In this document: positions 1 to 9,989 of the stretch, piece after piece
Position numbering within the stretch: the first letter of the stretch is position 1
Layout: the number at the start of each line of letters is the position of its first letter
Origin: Zoogloea sp.
GTDB lineage: Bacteria; Pseudomonadota; Gammaproteobacteria; Burkholderiales; Rhodocyclaceae
Direction: 5' to 3'
DNA length: 64,000 nt
Assembly (NCBI GenBank): GCA_016720685.1
Contig: JADKKC010000022.1
Span: 1 to 64,000, forward strand
Made by a program: the position numbers and the translations under genes
Notes under the pieces: model-generated
Database searches by the model: none
The model's input: only the letters and a program-made list of their open reading frames with translations
What the model was told of the DNA's origin: nothing

Positions 1-260
1 CCGACAGCGCCTTTGCCTACGCCTGCAACAGCTACAACAAGAATACGGTGGCCTCCGCCTGCACCATCGACTTCCTGGCTCCCGGCCGGGAAGGTGACAC
101 GCTGGATGCCGAAGCCGTCGAACAATCCCTGGCTGGCCGCACCGGCGTTTATGACGTGACGGTGCGGGACAGCGCGGGCAAGACCATCGCCCTGTTCCGG
201 GGCAAGAGCTACCGTATTTCCGGCGAAGTCATTGCCGGACTGGCTGCCGAGAAGTCCTGA
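1..260 (+). CDS. paaI: PaaI hydroxyphenylacetyl-CoA thioesterase, C-terminal part
   Basis: Partial gene cut by the left edge; the open frame runs from base 3 to a TGA at 258-260 (about 85 residues). The visible part has the hotdog-fold features of PaaI: SAFAYACNSYN, then ASACTIDFLAP and a final beta strand (VTVRDSAGKTIALFRGKSY). In the phenylacetate pathway PaaI hydrolyses dead-end CoA esters and frees CoA. It lies 42 bases upstream of paaK in the same direction, which supports the assignment. The internal GTG at 48 is only an in-frame valine, not the true start. Confidence 0.88.
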   Translation, partial: DSAFAYACNSYNKNTVASACTIDFLAPGREGDTLDAEAVEQSLAGRTGVYDVTVRDSAGKTIALFRGKSYRISGEVIAGLAAEKS

Positions 261-302
261 GCGGCCTTGTATCGAATAACACGGAGAGGAGAGAGACACC
301 CC

Positions 303-1628
<1,326 letters not shown>

Positions 1629-1638
1629 GGACGACACC

Positions 1639-2844
1639 ATGATTGAAGCCTTTATCTGCGACGCCATCCGCACGCCCATCGGCCGCTACGGCGGCACCCT
1701 CGCCAGCGTGCGTCCGGACGACCTGGGCGCGGTGCCCCTCAAGGCCCTGATGGCCCGCAACCCGCAAGTCGACTGGGCGGCTGTCGAGGACATCATCTAC
1801 GGCTGTGCCAACCAGGCCGGCGAAGACAACCGCAACGTGGCGCGCATGTCCGGTCTGTTGTCGGGCCTGCCCATCGAGGTGCCGGGCACCACGGTGAACC
1901 GCCTGTGCGGTTCCGGCATGGACGCCATCGGGCTGGCCGCGCGCTCCATCAAGTCGGGTGAAACCGAGCTGATGATCGCCGGCGGCGTCGAGAGCATGTC
2001 CCGCGCGCCCTTCGTGATGGGCAAGGCCGAATCCGCCTTCTCCCGCAACGCGGCAATCTTCGACACCACCATCGGCTGGCGCTTCATCAACCCGGTGATG
2101 AAGAAGCTCTACGAAACCCACTCAATGCCCCAGACGGCCGACAACGTCGCCGCCGACTTCGGCATCTCCCGCGCCGACCAGGACGCCTTTGCGCTGCGCT
2201 CCCAGCAGCGTTGGGCCGCCGCCAACGCAGCCGGGCGTTTTGCCGACGAGCTGGTGCCGGTGGAAATCCCGCGCAAGAAGGGCGAGCCGCTTGTCTTCAC
2301 CACCGACGAGCATCCGCGCCCCGAAACCACGCTGGACATGCTGGCCAAGCTGAAGGGCGTCAATGGCCCGGAGCTGTCGGTTACCGCCGGCAACGCCTCT
2401 GGCGTCAATGACGGCGCCTGTGCGCTGCTGCTGGCGTCCGGTGCCGCCGCGTCCCGCCACGGTTTGACCCCGAAGGCCCGCGTGGTGGCGATGGCCACTG
2501 CCGGCGTCGCGCCGCGGATCATGGGTTTCGGCCCGGCGCCGGCCGTGCGCAAGGTGCTTGCCAAGGCCGGCCTCAGGCTTGATCAGATGGACGTCATCGA
2601 GCTCAACGAAGCCTTCGCCGCCCAGGGCCTTGCGGTGCTGCGCGAGCTCGGCCTGGCCGACGACGAAGCGCGCGTGAACCCCAATGGCGGCGCCATCGCC
2701 ATCGGCCACCCGCTGGGCATGAGCGGTGCCCGCCTGGTGACCACCGCGAGTTACGAACTGGCCCGGCGGGGCGGCCGCTATGCGCTGTGCACCATGTGCA
2801 TCGGCGTCGGCCAGGGCATTGCCATCATCATCGAACGCGTTTGA
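1639..2844 (+). CDS. paaJ: 3-oxoadipyl-CoA / 3-oxo-5,6-dehydrosuberyl-CoA thiolase
   Basis: 401-residue thiolase of the PcaF/PaaJ type. It releases acetyl-CoA from 3-oxoacyl-CoA intermediates at the end of phenylacetate degradation. The nucleophilic cysteine is Cys90 in NRLCGSG, the family His is in NEAFAAQ and NPNGGAIAIGHPLG, and the second catalytic cysteine is in CTMCIGVGQG near the C terminus. The ATG at 1639 follows a GAGGACGACACC spacer directly after the paaK stop, indicating an operon. The family also contains general acetyl-CoA acetyltransferases; the specific substrate is inferred from neighbours. Confidence 0.9.
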   Translation: MIEAFICDAIRTPIGRYGGTLASVRPDDLGAVPLKALMARNPQVDWAAVEDIIYGCANQAGEDNRNVARMSGLLSGLPIEVPGTTVNRLCGSGMDAIGLAARSIKSGETELMIAGGVESMSRAPFVMGKAESAFSRNAAIFDTTIGWRFINPVMKKLYETHSMPQTADNVAADFGISRADQDAFALRSQQRWAAANAAGRFADELVPVEIPRKKGEPLVFTTDEHPRPETTLDMLAKLKGVNGPELSVTAGNASGVNDGACALLLASGAAASRHGLTPKARVVAMATAGVAPRIMGFGPAPAVRKVLAKAGLRLDQMDVIELNEAFAAQGLAVLRELGLADDEARVNPNGGAIAIGHPLGMSGARLVTTASYELARRGGRYALCTMCIGVGQGIAIIIERV

Positions 2845-2873
2845 CACACACCACCCGTAGAGGAGACAACCCA

Positions 2874-4019
2874 ATGAAAAAAACGCTGAAGACCTTTCTT
2901 GCCGGCGCCGTACTGGCGCTGGGCAGCCTGACCGCGATGGCTGCCGATCCGATCAAGGTCGGATCGGTGCTGTCGGTGACCGGCCCCGCTGCCTTCCTGG
3001 GCGACCCGGAACTGAAGACCCTCCAGCTGTACGTGGAGGACATCAACAAGAAGGGCGGCGTGCTCGGCCGCCAGCTGCAGCTCGTCCATTACGACGACGG
3101 CAGCGACGCCAACAAGGCCAACGGCTTTGCCAAGCGCCTGCTGGACGACGACAAGGTGGACATCCTGATCGGCGGCACCACCACCGGTTCCACCATGTCG
3201 ATGGTGCCGCTGGCCGAGAAGTCGGGCACGCCCTTCATCTCGCTGGCGGGCGCCGTGGTGATTGTCGAGCCGGTCAAGAAGTTCGTCTTCAAGACGCCCC
3301 ACACCGACCGCATGGCCGCCGAGAAAGTCTTTGAGGACATGAAGAAGCGCGGCCTCACCAAGGTGGCGCTGTTCTCCGAAACCAGCGGCTTCGGCCAGTC
3401 CGGCAAGAAGGAAACCGAACTGGTGGCCGGCAAGTACGGGATCACCCTGGTGGCCAACGAAACCTATGGCCCCAAGGACACCGACATGAGCCCGCAGCTC
3501 ACCAAGATCAAGGGTGCCCCGGGCGTGCAGGCGGTGTTCGTGTTCGGCCTCGGCCAGGGCCCGGCCATCGTCACCAAGAACTACAAGCAGCTCGGCATCA
3601 CGCTGCCTTTGTACCAGTCCCACGGGGTCGCTTCGGATGAGTTCCTGAAGCTCGCCGGCCCGGCTGCCGAAGGCGTGCGCCTGCCGTCCCCGGCCCAGCT
3701 GATCGGCGACAAGCTGCCCGCGGGCGACCCGCAGAAGCCCGTCGTGACCGCCTACGACAAGGCCTACAAAGAGCGCTACAAGCAGGACGTGTCCACCTTC
3801 GGTGGCTACGCCTACGACGGCCTGATGCTGGCTGTCGATGCGATCAAGCATGCCGGCGGCACCGACAAGGCCAAGGTTCGCGACGCCATCGAAGCCACCA
3901 AGGGCTACGTGGGCTCCAGCGGCAAGGTGAACATGTCGCCCACCGACCACATGGGCCTCGACCTGTCGTCCTTCCGCATGCTGGAAGTGAAGAACGGCGA
4001 CTGGACGATTTTGCCGTAA
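2874..4019 (+). CDS. branched-chain amino-acid-type ABC transporter substrate-binding protein
   Basis: 381-residue periplasmic binding protein of the LivK/Peripla_BP_6 type. A clear Sec signal peptide (MKKTLKTFLAGAVLALG...AMA, about 23 residues) precedes a mature start ADPIKVGSVLSVTGPAAFLG. Two alpha/beta lobes are recognisable (GGVLGRQLQLV; TKIKGAPGVQAVFVFG). No permease or ATPase gene lies next to it, so it either serves a transporter encoded elsewhere or delivers an aromatic acid. Its place inside the paa gene set suggests phenylacetate or a related aromatic as ligand (inference). A GAGGAG ribosome site precedes the ATG at 2874. Confidence 0.9.
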   Translation: MKKTLKTFLAGAVLALGSLTAMAADPIKVGSVLSVTGPAAFLGDPELKTLQLYVEDINKKGGVLGRQLQLVHYDDGSDANKANGFAKRLLDDDKVDILIGGTTTGSTMSMVPLAEKSGTPFISLAGAVVIVEPVKKFVFKTPHTDRMAAEKVFEDMKKRGLTKVALFSETSGFGQSGKKETELVAGKYGITLVANETYGPKDTDMSPQLTKIKGAPGVQAVFVFGLGQGPAIVTKNYKQLGITLPLYQSHGVASDEFLKLAGPAAEGVRLPSPAQLIGDKLPAGDPQKPVVTAYDKAYKERYKQDVSTFGGYAYDGLMLAVDAIKHAGGTDKAKVRDAIEATKGYVGSSGKVNMSPTDHMGLDLSSFRMLEVKNGDWTILP

Positions 4020-4083
4020 TCGCACAACCCCAAACCTTTGTGGGTCGGACTTCAGCGACAACGCAGGGGGAAAAAAATAATGA

Positions 4084-4103
4084 GGGCTGCCTTCGGGCGG
4101 CCC
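4084..4103 (+). other. UUCG-type hairpin after the binding-protein gene
   Basis: GGGCTGCC (4084-4091) and GGCGGCCC (4096-4103) pair with one G-T wobble around a TTCG tetraloop. There is no T run behind it, so it looks less like a terminator than a stabilising 3' hairpin, as is common behind abundant binding-protein messages. It lies just ahead of the hydratase remnant and its ribosome site. Confidence 0.45.
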
Positions 4104-4118
4104 CTCCGGAGGCAGCAC

Positions 4119-4268
4119 ATGTCCAACGTAGTCATTCACGCAGCGCACGGCAAGGTCGGGCGGAACCGCATCAAGCGGCCGGAGTCGCTGAATGCCCTCA
4201 ACAACGAAGTCGTCGACGGCATGGCGGCCTTCGTCGACAAGCGCAAGCCGGCTTTCAGGAGGCGCTGA
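4119..4268 (+). pseudogene. enoyl-CoA hydratase remnant with large internal deletion
   Basis: A 49-codon reading frame with a good ribosome site (GGAGG at 4107-4111) and stop. Its first half matches the start of a crotonase-family protein (HGKVG...RPESLNALNNEVVDG) and its end matches the usual C terminus of the same family (GMAAFVDKRKPAF). About 200 residues that should lie between, including both oxyanion-hole loops, are gone. The start and stop remain in frame. It sits where a paaF/paaG-type gene would be expected between the binding protein and the intact hydratase. A functional micro-protein cannot be excluded, but a deletion remnant is far more likely. Confidence 0.72.
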
Positions 4269-4275
4269 GGCAAGC

Positions 4276-5067
4276 ATGGCAAACCACTACGAAACCCTCG
4301 AAGTCGAGCGCAGCGGCCGCGTGGCGACGATCTGGATGAACCGTCCGGAAGTCTTCAACGCCTTCAACGAGCAGCTCATCGCCGATCTGGGCCAGGCCTG
4401 CGCCGAACTCGACGCCGACGCCGGCGTGCGGGTGGTGGTGCTGGCCGGGCGGGGGCGTCACTTCTCCGCCGGTGCCGACCTCAACTGGATGAAGCGCGCC
4501 TCGGCCTTTGGCGAGGCCGAAAACCTGGCCGACGCCCGGCGCTTTGCCCGCATGTTGCGGGCTTTGTCAGACATGTCCAAGCCGACCATCGCCCGCGTGC
4601 AGGGCGCCGCCCTGGGCGGCGGCACCGGTCTGGCGGCGGCCTGCGACATGGCGGTGGCGACCAGCGACGCGGTGTTTTCGACCTCCGAAGTGAAGTTCGG
4701 AATCATCCCGTCGGTGATCAGCCCCTACGTGCTGCGGGCTGTCGGGCCGCGTCACGCGCTGCGCATCTTCCAGAGCGCCGAGCGTGTTCCGGCAGAGCGG
4801 GCGCTAGCCATCGGGCTGGTGGGCGAGGTGGTGGCGGTGGATGCGCTGGATGCGGCCGTTGCCGCGCTGGCCGAGACCCTCATTTCCGGCGCTCCCCAGG
4901 CCCAGAAGGCCGCCAAGGATCTGATTGCCGCCGTGACCGGCCGCCCCATCGACGACACGGTGAGCGAGGAAACCGCCCAGCGCATCGCCCGCCAGCGGGC
5001 CACCGACGAAGCGCGGGACGGGATCACCGCTTTCCTGGAAAAACGCCAGCCCGCCTGGCTGCTGTAA
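4276..5067 (+). CDS. enoyl-CoA hydratase/isomerase family protein, LiuC-like
   Basis: 263-residue crotonase-fold protein. Oxyanion-hole loops are FSAGADLNWM (about 63-72) and VQGAALGGG (108-116). In crotonases the second loop is followed by a catalytic Glu (GGGCEL); here it reads GGGTGL, so that residue is Gly, while the later Glu is kept (STSEVKFG). This pattern, with GADLNWM and IIPSVISPYV, resembles methylglutaconyl-CoA hydratases (LiuC type). In this operon it may serve as the 2,3-dehydroadipyl-CoA hydratase or ring-opening isomerase (PaaF/PaaG role), which is inference. It starts 7 bases after the hydratase remnant and is followed by paaA after 40 bases. Confidence 0.85.
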   Translation: MANHYETLEVERSGRVATIWMNRPEVFNAFNEQLIADLGQACAELDADAGVRVVVLAGRGRHFSAGADLNWMKRASAFGEAENLADARRFARMLRALSDMSKPTIARVQGAALGGGTGLAAACDMAVATSDAVFSTSEVKFGIIPSVISPYVLRAVGPRHALRIFQSAERVPAERALAIGLVGEVVAVDALDAAVAALAETLISGAPQAQKAAKDLIAAVTGRPIDDTVSEETAQRIARQRATDEARDGITAFLEKRQPAWLL

Positions 5068-5107
5068 CGATCCTGATTTGGTTCAACCCGAGAGGAGACA
5101 GAACACC

Positions 5108-6117
<1,010 letters not shown>

Positions 6118-6121
<4 letters not shown>

Positions 6122-6414
6122 ACACCACCGCCCTTAAAGAATGGCCCCTCTGGGAAATCTTCGTCCGCAGCAAGCAGGGCCTCGAACACAAGCACTGCGG
6201 CAGCCTGCACGCCGCCGACGCCAGCCAGGCCCTGCACATGGCCCGCGACGTGTACACCCGCCGCCAGGAAGGCGTGAGCATCTGGGTCGTGCCCTCGGCC
6301 GCGATCACCGCCAGCAACCCGGACGAGAAGGGCGAGTTCTTCGATCCGGCCGCCGACAAGATCTACCGTCACCCGACCTTCTACGAAATTCCCGATGAAG
6401 TGGGGCACATGTAA
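6118..6414 (+). CDS. paaB: phenylacetyl-CoA epoxidase subunit PaaB
   Basis: 98-residue small subunit of the epoxidase complex, the usual family length. Recognisable features are WPLWEIFVRSKQGLEHKHCGSLHA at the N terminus and ARDVYTRRQEGVSIWVVPS in the middle. PaaB bridges PaaAC heterodimers and is needed for electron transfer from PaaE. The start overlaps the paaA stop by four bases and its own stop overlaps the paaC start by one base. GGAGG just before the ATG is a strong ribosome site. Confidence 0.96.
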
Positions 6415-7196
6415 TGAGCGCGACCATCGACTACCTGCTGCATCTGGCCGACAACGCCGTGGTTCTCGGGCAGCGTGATGCCGAATGGTGCGGCCACGGC
6501 CCGATCCTCGAGGAAGACCTGGCCCTCGCCAACGTCAGCCTCGACCTGATCGGCCAGGCCCGGCTGCTCTACCAGCGCGCCGCCGAACTCAAGGGCGACG
6601 GCACGACGGAAGACCAGCTGGCTTACTTCCGCGACTCGCAGGCGTTCCGCAACTACACGCTGCTGGAGCTGCCCCATCACGGCGCGCTGGTGGGCTACGC
6701 CGTCGCCGACCGCGACTACGCCGCCACCATCGTGCGCAACTTCCTGTATTCGGCGCTGATGGTGCACGTGTGGGACGCGCTGCAAACATCCGCCGACAGC
6801 ACGCTTGCCGGCATCGCCGCCAAGTCGCTGAAGGAGGCCACCTACCACCTGCACCACAGCCGCGACTGGCTCGTGCGCATGGGTGATGGCACCGACGAAT
6901 CCCACGCCCGGGCGCAGGCCGCAGTGAATCACCTGCTGCCCTACACCGAGGAGTTCTGGACGGTCAGCCCGGCCGAAGCCGCCGCGGTGGAAGCCGGTGT
7001 CGGCGTGGATGTGCGCAGCCTGCGTGGCGCCTGGGATGCGCTGGTGAACGACGCCCTGGCCGAAGCGACCCTGACCCGGCCGCAAGTCCGTGGTTACGTG
7101 CCGCAAGGCAAGGTGGGCCTGCATTCCGAGCACCTGGGTTTTCTGCTTGCCGAAATGCAGAGCCTGGCCCGTGCTCACCCCGACGGTTGCTGGTAA
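6414..7196 (+). CDS. paaC: phenylacetyl-CoA epoxidase subunit PaaC
   Basis: 260-residue structural, ferritin-like partner of PaaA. Typical stretches are LADNAVVLGQRDAEWCGHGP, ANVSLDLIGQARLLY and LHHSRDWLVRMGDG. In the characterised complexes PaaC lacks a functional di-iron site and stabilises PaaA. The ATG at 6414 overlaps the paaB stop, so it is translationally coupled. Four bases separate its stop from paaD. Confidence 0.96.
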   Translation: MSATIDYLLHLADNAVVLGQRDAEWCGHGPILEEDLALANVSLDLIGQARLLYQRAAELKGDGTTEDQLAYFRDSQAFRNYTLLELPHHGALVGYAVADRDYAATIVRNFLYSALMVHVWDALQTSADSTLAGIAAKSLKEATYHLHHSRDWLVRMGDGTDESHARAQAAVNHLLPYTEEFWTVSPAEAAAVEAGVGVDVRSLRGAWDALVNDALAEATLTRPQVRGYVPQGKVGLHSEHLGFLLAEMQSLARAHPDGCW

Positions 7197-7200
7197 GCCC

Positions 7201-7704
7201 ATGACCACCGCCACCCTTGAGCAGGTGTGGGTCGCCCTGGAGGGCCTGACCGATCCGGAGATTCCGGTGGTCACCCTCCGGGAACTCGGCATCCTGCGCG
7301 ATGTGAGAAGCGGCCCGGACGGCCTGGTGGAGGTGGTGATCACGCCAACCTACAGCGGCTGCCCGGCGATGGGGCAGATCGAGGACGACGTGCGGGCGAC
7401 GCTGGAAAATGCCGGCATTGCCGCCCGCGTCATCACCCAGCTGTCTCCCGCCTGGACCACCGACTGGATGAACGAGGCCGCCAGGGAAAAGCTGCGTGCC
7501 TATGGCATTGCGCCGCCGCACCAGACCAAACCGGACGTCAGCGTCGTGCGCTTCATGCGACGCCCGGCGGCCGACCCGGTGGCCTGCCCCCAGTGTGGCT
7601 CGACCCACACCGTTGTCACTTCGCAATTCGGCTCGACCGCATGCAAGGCGCTCTACAAGTGCCTCGACTGCCAGGAGCCCTTCGATTACTTCAAGCCTTA
7701 CTAG
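7201..7704 (+). CDS. paaD: PaaD, MIP18/DUF59-family iron-sulfur assembly factor
   Basis: 167 residues. The N-terminal DUF59/MIP18-like domain (LTDPEIPVVTLRELGILRDV, about 14-33, with PTYSGCPAM) is followed by a cysteine-rich tail with Cys129, Cys132, Cys148, Cys154 and Cys157. PaaD is thought to help mature the iron-sulfur cluster of the PaaE reductase or the di-iron centre rather than to be a catalytic subunit. It is separated from paaE by 138 bases that hold an inverted-repeat element, unlike the tight paaABC spacing. Confidence 0.93.
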   Translation: MTTATLEQVWVALEGLTDPEIPVVTLRELGILRDVRSGPDGLVEVVITPTYSGCPAMGQIEDDVRATLENAGIAARVITQLSPAWTTDWMNEAAREKLRAYGIAPPHQTKPDVSVVRFMRRPAADPVACPQCGSTHTVVTSQFGSTACKALYKCLDCQEPFDYFKPY

Positions 7705-7707
7705 GCC

Positions 7708-7826
7708 GCCCGTGAAGAAATCTACTGCGCGTCCCGATCTGGCGATTCCGGTGCTCGCTGTACTGCAAGTACAGCTCCGCTCCTCGTCGCACGCTCGGGC
7801 CTGCTCGCTACGATTTCTTCACGGGC
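7708..7826. repeat. inverted-repeat element between paaD and paaE
   Basis: A perfect 15-base inverted repeat, GCCCGTGAAGAAATC at 7708-7722 and its complement at 7812-7826, bounds the whole paaD-paaE gap. Inside lies a second hairpin: CTGTACT (7758-7764), loop GCA, AGTACAG (7768-7774), with one more G-C pair outside. No open frame of note is present. The layout resembles a small non-coding dispersed repeat (REP/MITE-like), or a processing/attenuation structure. No second copy was seen in this window. Confidence 0.6.
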
Positions 7827-7842
7827 TTCAGGAGATTCAAAA

Positions 7843-8937
7843 ATGTCCGCTCTCCGTTTTCATGAACTTACCGTCAAGCGCGTCAGCCCCGAGGCGGCGG
7901 GCTCCGTCGCCATCACCTTCGACATTCCGCCTGCCGAGCTGGAGCGCTTCCACTTCGAGCCGGGCCAGTTCCTGACGGTCAAGGCCGTCGTCGATGGCCA
8001 GGAAGTGCGCCGCAGCTACTCGATCAGCAGCCCGCGCAGCCGCCTCGCCAAAAAGGGCGAGCTGGAAATCGGCATCCGTCCGGTTGAAGGCGGCGTTTTC
8101 TCGAACTGGGCAGCCCAGTCCGTCAAGGCCGGCGACACCCTCAGCGTGATGCCGCCGGACGGCCGCTTCGTCGTCAAGAAGCAGCGCGCCATCCACCGGG
8201 TCGGTTTTGCGGCCGGATCGGGCATCACGCCCATCCTGTCCATCGCCGCGACCACGCTGGAAGAGCAGCCCGAATCCAAGTTCACCCTGGTGTACGGCAA
8301 CCGCCGCATGTCCTCGGTGATGTTCAACGAAGCCCTGCAGGATCTGAAGGACCGCTACCGCGACCGCCTGACCCTGATCCACGTGCTGTCCCGCCAGGCC
8401 CAGGAAGTGGACCTGCTGCAAGGCCGCATCGACGGCGACAAGGTGCGTGCGGTGATCGACGCGCTGCTGCCGGTGAAGAGCATGGACGAAGTCTTCATCT
8501 GTGGCCCCGAGGCGATGATCGAGGCGGCCCAGCAGACCCTGATCGAGGCTGGCGTGCCGGAAAGCCGGGTATATACCGAGCGCTTCACCGCCAACACGCC
8601 GCTGCCCAAGGGCGTGGTGCCGATCGGCACCCTGCATCCCGAACTCGAAAGCGCGAAGAGCGTGGCCCTGTCGGTCATCCTCGACGGCATGGAGCACGAG
8701 ATGATGATGGCCCCCAACGAGCACGTGCTCGACGTGGCCCTCAACGCCGGTCTCGATCTGCCCTTCTCGTGCAAGGCCGGTGTGTGCTGCACCTGCCGCG
8801 CCAAGGTGCTGGAAGGCACGGTCGAGATGGACAAGAACTTCACCCTCGAAGGCGCCGAGATGGCCCAGGGTTTTGTGCTGAGCTGCCAGGCCCGGCCGAC
8901 CAGCGGGCGTTTGCTGGTGAGTTTCGACGAGCGCTGA
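7843..8937 (+). CDS. paaE: phenylacetyl-CoA epoxidase reductase subunit PaaE
   Basis: 364-residue reductase that passes electrons from NAD(P)H through FAD and a [2Fe-2S] cluster to PaaA. Order: FAD-binding domain (RRSYSISSPRS, about 54-64), NAD-binding domain (GFAAGSGITPILSI; FICGPEAMI), then a plant-type ferredoxin domain with cluster cysteines Cys310, Cys315, Cys318 and Cys348. AGGAGA lies ahead of the ATG at 7843. It ends the visible paa gene set; the next genes converge on it. Confidence 0.96.
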   Translation: MSALRFHELTVKRVSPEAAGSVAITFDIPPAELERFHFEPGQFLTVKAVVDGQEVRRSYSISSPRSRLAKKGELEIGIRPVEGGVFSNWAAQSVKAGDTLSVMPPDGRFVVKKQRAIHRVGFAAGSGITPILSIAATTLEEQPESKFTLVYGNRRMSSVMFNEALQDLKDRYRDRLTLIHVLSRQAQEVDLLQGRIDGDKVRAVIDALLPVKSMDEVFICGPEAMIEAAQQTLIEAGVPESRVYTERFTANTPLPKGVVPIGTLHPELESAKSVALSVILDGMEHEMMMAPNEHVLDVALNAGLDLPFSCKAGVCCTCRAKVLEGTVEMDKNFTLEGAEMAQGFVLSCQARPTSGRLLVSFDER

Positions 8938-9061
8938 AAAAACCGGGCCGGCCCCGTCGCCGTATTGATCGTGCTCTCGTACGGCGGCGTGGCGCTGTTT
9001 CACGGGCAGCCCCAGGCCGCCCCAGGGCACGAGTTCGCCATTGCTTTACGGGTGAGGCGCA

Positions 9062-9089
9062 CCGGGCGCATTGAGAACCTTGCGCCCGG
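9062..9089. other. hairpin between convergent paaE and pirin genes
   Basis: CCGGGCGCA (9062-9070) and TGCGCCCGG (9081-9089) form a perfect nine-base stem with a ten-base loop in the 167-base convergent gap. A clear T run is missing on either side, so termination is only suggested. An additional A6/CCGGGCCGGCCC stretch directly follows the paaE stop. Confidence 0.4.
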
Positions 9090-9104
9090 CTTGTAATGCG
9101 TGCT

Positions 9105-9962
9105 TCAGGCCAGGGTGCCGTTGCGGTAGTCGTCCAGTGCCTGCTCGATTTCCTCGCGGGTGTTCATCACGAAGGGGCCGTACTGGACGACGGGCTCGCC
9201 GAGGGGGCGGGCGGCCAGCAGCAGAAAGCTCGCGCCGTGCTGGCCGGCGGTGACTTCGATACGGGCGCCGGGTGACAGGATGCCCGCCTCGCGGGTGGCA
9301 AGGGGGCGCGCTGAATCGTCAGCTCCGACCGTCAGTTCGCCGGCATAGGGGTAGAGGAAGGCCGTGTGGCCTTCCGGCACGGGGTGGCCGAAGCGCTGGC
9401 CGGCTTCGAGCCGCACATCGAGAAACAGCGGCGCCGTGGACAAGCCCTGGATCGGGCCGGGGCGCGCCTGGCCGTCGGTGGTTTCGAGTGTGCCGGCGAT
9501 GATCCGCACGTCTCCGCCCGGAATGCCGAGCGGCGGAATTTCTTCCGGCTGGATGTCCCGGTAGGCGGCGGGCTTCATCTTCTCGGCGGCCGGCAGGTTG
9601 ATCCAGAACTGGAACCCATGTAGACGGCCGCTTTGCTGCAGCGGCATTTCCGAATGGATGATGCCGCGTCCGGCGGTCATCCACTGGGCGCCGCCGCCGC
9701 GCAGATGGCCCTTGTTGCCAAGGTGGTCCTCATGCTGGAAGTCGCCTTCCAGCATGTAGGTCACCGTCTCGAAACCCCGGTGGGGGTGGGCCGGAAAACC
9801 GGCGATGTAGTCGTCCGGGTTGTCCGACGCGAACTCGTCGAGCATCAGGAAGGGGTCGAGACGCAGCCACTGGCTCTGGCCCAGGCTGCGCCGCAGCTTG
9901 ACACCGGCCCCGTCGGAAACGGGGATGGAGGGGATGATTTTCAGCAGGCTGCGTGTCGTCAT
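9105..9962 (-). CDS. pirin family protein
   Basis: 285-residue bicupin. The metal-binding motif region is clear: PAHPHRGFETVTYMLEG followed by FQHEDHLGN, GRGIIHSEMP and LHGFQFWINLP, which carry the His and Glu ligands of pirins. Several bacterial pirins have quercetin 2,3-dioxygenase activity; the physiological substrate here is unknown. It lies 27 bases downstream of azoR in the same direction, so the two are probably one transcript controlled from the azoR promoter. Confidence 0.9.
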   Translation of the reverse strand: MTTRSLLKIIPSIPVSDGAGVKLRRSLGQSQWLRLDPFLMLDEFASDNPDDYIAGFPAHPHRGFETVTYMLEGDFQHEDHLGNKGHLRGGGAQWMTAGRGIIHSEMPLQQSGRLHGFQFWINLPAAEKMKPAAYRDIQPEEIPPLGIPGGDVRIIAGTLETTDGQARPGPIQGLSTAPLFLDVRLEAGQRFGHPVPEGHTAFLYPYAGELTVGADDSARPLATREAGILSPGARIEVTAGQHGASFLLLAARPLGEPVVQYGPFVMNTREEIEQALDDYRNGTLA

Positions 9963-9989
9963 GATGCGCTCCGGGCTCGGGTTGCTCGC

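Noticed and set aside
267..302. Upstream TTG start for paaK at 267
   Set aside because: The added twelve residues are not typical for PaaK and the purine-rich ribosome site lies between this codon and the ATG at 303.
2778..4277. 499-codon minus-strand open frame opposite the binding protein
   Set aside because: Antisense shadow; the plus strand has a signal peptide and a conserved fold.
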